Assembly: GCF_031456835.1 (NCBI RefSeq)
Contig: NZ_JAVDVK010000001.1
Coordinates: forward strand, 2,418,001-2,482,000
DNA: 64,000 nucleotides
Source of the DNA: Leifsonia shinshuensis
GTDB lineage: Bacteria > Actinomycetota > Actinomycetes > Actinomycetales > Microbacteriaceae
Direction: 5' to 3'
The stretch's first letter is position 1; each line of letters begins with the position of its first letter. Position numbers and translations under genes: made by a program. The notes beneath the pieces were generated by a model that did no database searches, had not been told where the DNA came from, and worked only from the letters and a program-made list of their open reading frames with translations. Shown here one piece after another: positions 59,251 to 64,000 of the stretch.

Positions 59251-60213
59251 CTACGTCACGCCCGACACGATCGCGGCCTCCTCGGCTGCGGTGAGCCCGG
59301 ATCGCCGCGGACGGTCGACGCCGCGCGCCTGTTCGTCGGCGAGAACGTCCGCCAGTGTGTCCCGCAACGGTCGCAGCGTCCCGCCCGCATCCAGGTACGC
59401 GCGGCCAGAGCGCTGCGCGAACCCCGAGTCGGACAGCGGCAGCCACAGCGGAAGCGACCGCGGGCCGGCCCAATAGTGCACGTCGGCGGCGAGGAGCGCA
59501 TCGTCGTCGACGGTCACCGAGTCTCCGTCGTACCCGCTGACATCGACCGCCGCCTCGAAGAACTCCTGCATCGGGATGGCTGCACCGACGGCGTCCACAA
59601 CGCCGACGTGCCCCGCCTTTCCCGCCCGTTGGATCCAGCCCGCCAGGTCGGCCACGTCGATCACCTGCACGAAGCGGCCTTCAGTCGTCGGAACGAGGGC
59701 CGGTCCGGTACGGCTGAAGCGCGCCGGCCAGTACCCGAACCGGTCGCTCGGGTCGCCCGGCCCGACGATCAGTCCCGGCCGTGCGATCAGGAGGCGCGAG
59801 TCGAGGCGAGCGGCCGTCGCGCGTTCCGCGGCGACCTTCGCGTCGGGATACTGCGACAGGTCGGCGGGTTCAACCAGCGCCGCGGACTCGTCGCCGCCGG
59901 GCTGGTCGTTGCGGGCGTAGACGGACACGGTGGAGACCAGGGTCCAGTGGGCGGCGCGGTCGGCGAGCGCCTCCACGGCCGACGTGACGAGGCCCGGCTC
60001 CCAGGCCAGCTCGATCACCTCCTCCCAGTCGCGCAGCACCTCGTCGTAGGCGCCGGGCGACCGCCGGTCGGCGCGCACCAGCCGCGCCCCGTCCGGCACC
60101 GACCCGGACTCGCCGCGCGCCAGGCACGTCACCTCGGCGCCCTCTGCGAGCAGTTCGCGGACGATCGCGCGCCCGAGCCAGCCGGTTCCACCGAGAACGA
60201 GGACGCTTCGCAT
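59251..60213 (-). CDS. NAD-dependent epimerase/dehydratase-like protein
   Basis: 320 aa. Rossmann start LVLGGTGWLGRAIV (residues 4-17), TLVSTVSVYARNDQ and a Y-x3-K-like YPDAKVAAE; length and order fit extended SDRs acting as reductases or nucleotide-sugar epimerases. Nothing specifies the substrate. Divergent from the small hypothetical gene at 60249 with 35 bp between. Confidence 0.85.
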   Translation of the reverse strand: MRSVLVLGGTGWLGRAIVRELLAEGAEVTCLARGESGSVPDGARLVRADRRSPGAYDEVLRDWEEVIELAWEPGLVTSAVEALADRAAHWTLVSTVSVYARNDQPGGDESAALVEPADLSQYPDAKVAAERATAARLDSRLLIARPGLIVGPGDPSDRFGYWPARFSRTGPALVPTTEGRFVQVIDVADLAGWIQRAGKAGHVGVVDAVGAAIPMQEFFEAAVDVSGYDGDSVTVDDDALLAADVHYWAGPRSLPLWLPLSDSGFAQRSGRAYLDAGGTLRPLRDTLADVLADEQARGVDRPRRSGLTAAEEAAIVSGVT

Positions 60214-60248
60214 GCGTCCAGTAAACCCGCATGGTCTATGGTGCCGTC

Positions 60249-60581
60249 ATGGTTGAACACGGAAAAGGCCACCCGGACAGGCTCCCCGCGGGCGAGCAGG
60301 CGATCGCGCAAGTGACTGTGGACCGATTGGATGAGGACGGCCGGCACGAGGGCCGTCTCGTTCTCACGGCGGACAGGATCTACTTCTTCGACGACGAGCA
60401 GGGCGGCGGGAGCCACGACGACATCATCGATCACATCCGCTTCCAGGGCGCAGAGGTGACCGGTGACGACGAGATCGGCACGTTGGCGCTCAGCTGGAGC
60501 GACCAGGGCAAGGTCTACGAAGGCGACACCCTCGAACTACGCGCCTTCAAGGACGCGATCGACGACCAGCTGAACCCGTAA
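60249..60581 (+). CDS. Unknown small acidic protein
   Basis: 110 aa from the ATG at 60249; an earlier ATG at 60231 is also in frame. Acidic and soluble, with strands LVLTADRIYFFDDE and TLALSWSDQGKVYEGDTLEL and no cysteines or membrane segment. I recognise no family. It overlaps the convergent chelatase-like gene by 35 bp. Confidence 0.6.
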   Translation: MVEHGKGHPDRLPAGEQAIAQVTVDRLDEDGRHEGRLVLTADRIYFFDDEQGGGSHDDIIDHIRFQGAEVTGDDEIGTLALSWSDQGKVYEGDTLELRAFKDAIDDQLNP

Positions 60582-61281
60582 CGGCCCCGCTGAGCCCGGT
60601 CAGCAGCCGATCCACCACCACCTCCACCAGCTCCGCAGGTGTCGACTCCGCCGTCACCAGCGGTTCCGTCACCATGTCGGCGCCCGCCGTCCGAGCGAGG
60701 GATGCGAAGTAGCCAGGCGCCAGCAAATACGTAGCCACCACCACACGGGCGCCGGGATTCCCAGCCCGTGCCATCGACACCGCCGTCGACAGGTCGGGCG
60801 CGGCCGCCGAGATGAAGCCCGCGGTCACCGGCCGACCGATGCGGGAGGCGAGCAGCCTTGCCATGGTCCGGCAGTCGGTCACCGCCCGGGCGTCGGACGA
60901 TCCTGCCGCGGCGAGCACGACCGCGTCCGTGTCGCGCAGGCCGGCCTCCTGGAGCCGACGTAGCAGCACCTCCACGAGCCGGTCGTCCGGGCCGAGTGCC
61001 CCGGTGACCGTTGTCGGCAGGGCCGCCGCCGCTGCGCTCTCGGCCAGGTCGACGAAGACGTGGTAGCCGGCGGAGAGCAGCAGCGGCACGATCGTGGCCC
61101 GGTCTGCGAGACCGGCGGCCGCCGAGAGGGCGGACGGAACGTCCGGCTGCTCGACGTCCACGTGGCAGCCGAGCACCGGCGACGCGACGGCCGCGTCCAC
61201 CGCCTCCACCAGGCGGCGGACGGCGGCCTGACCCGCCGGCGAAGAGGTGCCGTGGGAGGCGGCGATCACGGCGGTCGTCAC
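60547..61281 (-). CDS. Sirohydrochlorin chelatase-like protein (CbiX family)
   Basis: 244 aa from GTG at 61281 with GGAGGAGGC immediately upstream and a 4-bp overlap with nirD. Two CbiX-type half-domains: metal-coordinating histidine in IAASHGTSSPAG, VPLLLSAGYHVFVDL, then the second half with VVLAAAGSSDARA and VVVATYLLAPGYF. In this operon it most likely inserts iron into sirohydrochlorin to make siroheme for the nitrite reductase. Confidence 0.85.
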   Translation of the reverse strand: MTTAVIAASHGTSSPAGQAAVRRLVEAVDAAVASPVLGCHVDVEQPDVPSALSAAAGLADRATIVPLLLSAGYHVFVDLAESAAAAALPTTVTGALGPDDRLVEVLLRRLQEAGLRDTDAVVLAAAGSSDARAVTDCRTMARLLASRIGRPVTAGFISAAAPDLSTAVSMARAGNPGARVVVATYLLAPGYFASLARTAGADMVTEPLVTAESTPAELVEVVVDRLLTGLSGAVTGSAGRRSRP

Positions 61282-61649
61282 GCCTCCTCCACTTCGATCT
61301 CGATGAAACCGCCGACGATGCGGGTGCGGAAGGTCTGCAGCGTCAGTGCCGGATCGGTGAAGCACTCGCCGGTTCCGAGATCGTAGACCTGTTTGTGCAG
61401 CGGGGAGGCGATGGTCGGGCGGTCGCCCCGCGACCCGACGATGCCGCGCGCCATCACGGGAGCGCCGCCATCCGGGTCCTCGTGGGCGACAGCGTAGACC
61501 TCGCGCGGACCGAGGAGGAAGAGCGCGATCTGCCGCATCCGCAGCAGCACCGCCTCCCCCCAGGACGGCTCGAGGTCGCCGACGCGACAGGCGCGGATCC
61601 AGTCGTCCTGCCGGGACTGCGGACGACGGGGGCTCTGCGTGATCGTCAT
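61278..61649 (-). CDS. nirD: Nitrite reductase (NADH) small subunit
   Basis: 123 aa Rieske-like NirD. The fold is kept (EVYAVAHEDPDGGAPVMARG, ASPLHKQVYDLGTGECFTDP) but the cysteine ligands of true Rieske proteins are absent, as is normal for NirD. It is divergent from nirB across a 219-bp control region and is followed by the chelatase gene with a 4-bp overlap; split transcription of nirB and nirD is less usual than a nirBD operon. Confidence 0.92.
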   Translation of the reverse strand: MTITQSPRRPQSRQDDWIRACRVGDLEPSWGEAVLLRMRQIALFLLGPREVYAVAHEDPDGGAPVMARGIVGSRGDRPTIASPLHKQVYDLGTGECFTDPALTLQTFRTRIVGGFIEIEVEEA

Positions 61650-61693
61650 GCCCCGAGCCTATGGAGACCGTGTTTCGGGCGACGTCGGCCTCT

Positions 61694-61775
61694 GTAACGT
61701 CTCCGTGAACCGGTTCTCACAGCACTCGCGCGAAGGTGTGCGGCGCGTGTTAACGCGCGGTTACAACCGCGAAAT
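61694..61775. promoter_or_regulatory. GlnR-like boxes between nirD and nirB
   Basis: GTTAC-N6-GAAAT (61760-61775) fits the actinobacterial GlnR half-site pair GTnAC-N6-GAAAC with one change. A second, weaker candidate is GTAAC-N6-GTGAAC (61694-61710), and GTTAAC lies at 61749-61754. GlnR commonly activates nitrite reductase under nitrogen limitation, so both divergent genes are likely controlled from here. Confidence 0.6.
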
Positions 61776-61868
61776 TCACAGGAAACCACGCACCCGTACG
61801 CTCGGATGGCACAGGCGGGGCACATCCCCGCCGGTGCGGCGGCAGCCGCTGGAAACCGAGGGGGCCGC

Positions 61869-64000
61869 ATGACGACCGGACGTACAGGCAGCGGACGAAC
61901 GGTGATCGTGGGGGGCGGCCCAGCCGCTCACCGCCTCGTGGATGCACTGGTCTCGCGCGGAGGCGGCGACCGCTCGATCGTCGTCCTCGCCGAGGAACCG
62001 TACCTCCCCTATGACCGTGTGCAGCTGAGCAAGCGCCTGGCCGACGGAAGCGTCGACCTCACCCTCGAGCCGGCATCCCACTGGGAGGATGCCGCGGTCG
62101 AGCTCCGGGTCGGCGAGACCGCGACCGCTATCGACCGCGCCGCCCGGACCGTCTCGACCTCGACGGGCGCCGTCCTCGCGTACGACGAATTGGTGCTCGC
62201 GACCGGTTCCTCGGCGCCCGTCCCCGACATCCCCGGAGCGGGGGCCTCCCGCGTCTATCGCACCATCGACGATGTGGATGCCCTGGTCGCCGAGATCGCC
62301 GACCTGCGGCGCGTGCTCGGCCGTCCTCCACGGGTCGCGGTCGCCGGAGGCGGGCTGCTCGGCCTCGAGGCCGCCGGCGGCGCCGCCGCGCTGGGAGCCG
62401 AGGCCGTCATCATCCACTCCGGCGGGTGGCTGATGTCGGCGCAGCTCGATGAGGGAGCCGGGCAGGCGCTGGGCCGGCTGATATCGGCGCGCGGCATCGA
62501 CCTCCACCTCGGGACGCGGCCGCGCGAGATCCACCTCGACGGCGAGGGCCGTCCCACCGCCGTGCGGTGCACCGACGGCCGCACCATTCCGGCGGACGTC
62601 GTCGTCTTCGCCATCGGGATCCGTGCCCGAGATGAACTGGCCCGGCAGGCCGGGCTCGCGACCGCGGAGCGGGGCGGCATCGTCGTCGATGAGGCGTGCC
62701 GCACCTCCGACCCCGCAATCTGGGCGATCGGCGAGGTCGCCGCCATCGACGGCCGCACCGTCGGCCTGGTCGCGCCCGCGAATGCCATGGCCGAGACCGT
62801 GGCCGACCGGCTGCTCGGCGGCGACGCGACGTTCACGACGGTCGACGACGCGACCAAGCTGAAGCTCTCCGGCGTCGACGTCGCGAGCTTCGGTGACGCC
62901 TTCGCCCGTGAGCCGGGCGCGCTGGAGATCGTATACGCCGACCCCGCACGAGGCCTCTACCAGAAGCTCGTGGTGAGCGACGACGCCAAGACGCTGCTCG
63001 GCGGCGTCTTCGTGGGCGACGCCTCCCCGTACGCCGGCTTGCGGCCGCTGCTCGGCCGCGCGCTCGACGCGGAACCGGCTGCCTACCTGTCGGCTGCCGG
63101 AGCCGAGCCGCCCACGGGTGGCGCACTGCCCGACGACGCGCTGGTGTGCTCGTGCAACAACGTCACCTCCGGCTCCGTCCGTGCCGCGGTCGAAGAAGGC
63201 TGCCACGATCTCGGCGAGCTGAAGGCCTGCACCCGGGCCGGCACGCAGTGCGGTTCGTGCGTGCCGCTGGTCAAGAAGATCCTGGAGGCCGAGCTCACCC
63301 GCTCCGGCGCCACCGTCTCCCACGCGCTGTGCGAGCACTTCGAACTGTCGCGGCAGGAGCTGTTCGAATCCATCCGGGTCCTTGGCCTGACCAGCTGGGA
63401 CGAGACCGTCACCCGTCTCGGCTCCGGCCGTGGCTGCGACATCTGCAAGCCGGTCGTCGGCTCCATCCTCGCCAGCCAGCACAGCCAATACCCGCTCGAC
63501 GGCGGCCGAGGCCAGCTGCAGGACACCAACGATCGTGCCCTCGCCAACATGCAGAAGGACGGCACGTACTCGGTGGTCCCGCGCATCCCCGGCGGCGAGA
63601 TCACCCCGCAGAAGCTGGCGGTGATCGCGCAGGTCGCCACCGACTTCGGCCTGTACACGAAGATCACCGGCGGGCAGCGCATCGACATGTTCGGCGCCCG
63701 GTTGGAGCAGCTGCCCGAGATCTGGCGGATCCTCGTGGACGCGGGCTTCGAGTCCGGGCAGGCGTACGGCAAGGCGCTGCGGAATGTGAAGAGCTGCGTC
63801 GGCTCCACCTGGTGCCGCTACGGCGTGCAGGACTCGGTGCGGATGGCCGTCGACCTCGAGCTGCGTTACCGCGGCCTCCGCGCGCCGCACAAGTTCAAAT
63901 TCGGCGTCTCGGGATGCGCGCGGGAGTGCGCTGAGGCGCGTGGCAAGGACGTCGGCGTGATCGCCACCGACAAGGGCTGGAACCTCTATGTCGGCGGGAA
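61869..64000 (+). CDS. nirB: Nitrite reductase (NADH) large subunit, 3' end outside window
   Basis: Open from ATG at 61869 to the window edge (710 codons shown). The N-terminal FAD/NAD domain has VIVGGGPAA and AIGEVAAID. A BFD-like [2Fe-2S] segment carries CSCNN and later QCGSC. The ferredoxin-like and siroheme/4Fe-4S halves follow, with SCVGSTWCRYG (C-x5-C) and GCARECAEA (C-x3-C), the four-cysteine siroheme-cluster pattern. NADH-dependent assimilatory reduction of nitrite to ammonium in the cytoplasm. The missing C-terminal ~100-150 residues lie to the right. Confidence 0.95.
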   Translation, partial: MTTGRTGSGRTVIVGGGPAAHRLVDALVSRGGGDRSIVVLAEEPYLPYDRVQLSKRLADGSVDLTLEPASHWEDAAVELRVGETATAIDRAARTVSTSTGAVLAYDELVLATGSSAPVPDIPGAGASRVYRTIDDVDALVAEIADLRRVLGRPPRVAVAGGGLLGLEAAGGAAALGAEAVIIHSGGWLMSAQLDEGAGQALGRLISARGIDLHLGTRPREIHLDGEGRPTAVRCTDGRTIPADVVVFAIGIRARDELARQAGLATAERGGIVVDEACRTSDPAIWAIGEVAAIDGRTVGLVAPANAMAETVADRLLGGDATFTTVDDATKLKLSGVDVASFGDAFAREPGALEIVYADPARGLYQKLVVSDDAKTLLGGVFVGDASPYAGLRPLLGRALDAEPAAYLSAAGAEPPTGGALPDDALVCSCNNVTSGSVRAAVEEGCHDLGELKACTRAGTQCGSCVPLVKKILEAELTRSGATVSHALCEHFELSRQELFESIRVLGLTSWDETVTRLGSGRGCDICKPVVGSILASQHSQYPLDGGRGQLQDTNDRALANMQKDGTYSVVPRIPGGEITPQKLAVIAQVATDFGLYTKITGGQRIDMFGARLEQLPEIWRILVDAGFESGQAYGKALRNVKSCVGSTWCRYGVQDSVRMAVDLELRYRGLRAPHKFKFGVSGCARECAEARGKDVGVIATDKGWNLYVGG

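Noticed and set aside
61776-63890. Minus-strand frame of 704 codons opposite nirB
   Set aside because: Antisense shadow; nirB shows all expected motifs on the plus strand and the shadow has none.

Overview
The window is high-GC chromosomal DNA of an actinobacterium. Codon use, gene content (oligopeptide-type glycoside ABC operon, GH3 beta-glucosidase, DUF2510 protein, SpoIIE/STAS/HATPase partner-switching genes, LAxTG sorting signals, GlnR-like box before nirB) and compact operons with 4-bp ATGA/GTGA overlaps fit Microbacteriaceae, probably a Leifsonia-like genus. That placement is inference, because no rRNA or phylogenetic marker is present.

Layout. 0.1-6.3 kb: a giant DUF11-repeat surface protein. 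6.4-8.6 kb: an ECF sigma factor with a membrane-anchored beta-propeller partner. 8.7-18.2 kb: a seven-gene beta-glucoside uptake and hydrolysis operon (binding protein, two ATPases, two permeases, GH3 enzyme, SDR) with a divergent TetR regulator. 18.1-23.3 kb: an MFS transporter and a secreted multidomain glycoside hydrolase behind a LacI-type operator. 23.3-25.4 kb: a P-loop kinase-like protein and a KMSKS-type tyrosyl-tRNA synthetase behind a leader peptide and attenuator-like hairpins. 25.5-30.7 kb: a genomic island inserted in the 3' end of tRNA-Ser(GCT), bounded by 29-bp direct repeats, with a truncated integrase, two sets of membrane genes, and a three-gene Pycsar-type defence operon (uridylate-cyclase-like PycC, an E2-like protein, PycTM effector). 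30.8-36.4 kb: a partner-switching operon that includes a cellulose-synthase-like glycosyltransferase, then an ECF-transporter S component. 36.5-41 kb: a LuxR regulator, a small HTH-like protein and a sigma/anti-sigma fusion. 41-54.1 kb: a second giant surface protein, EcfT and a double EcfA, a paralogous LuxR regulator and a Ser/Thr/Pro-rich exported protein. 54.2-60.6 kb: small oxidoreductase and hydrolase genes with TetR and MarR regulators. 60.5-64 kb: assimilatory nitrite reductase (nirB, nirD) and a sirohydrochlorin chelatase-like gene; nirB runs off the end.

Two points stand out. First, the Pycsar operon carries, between cyclase and effector and translationally coupled to both, a protein that reads like an E2 ubiquitin-conjugating fold with a candidate active-site cysteine. 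I know E2-only proteins from CBASS but not from Pycsar. Second, four promoters (both giant surface proteins, the Ser/Thr/Pro-rich exported protein and the small HTH-like gene) share a tandem GGGTGAA-N4-GGGTGAA element followed at exactly 28 nt by a -10-like hexamer. Two of the four targets lie beside the paralogous 533/535-aa LuxR regulators. This looks like an undescribed cell-surface regulon.
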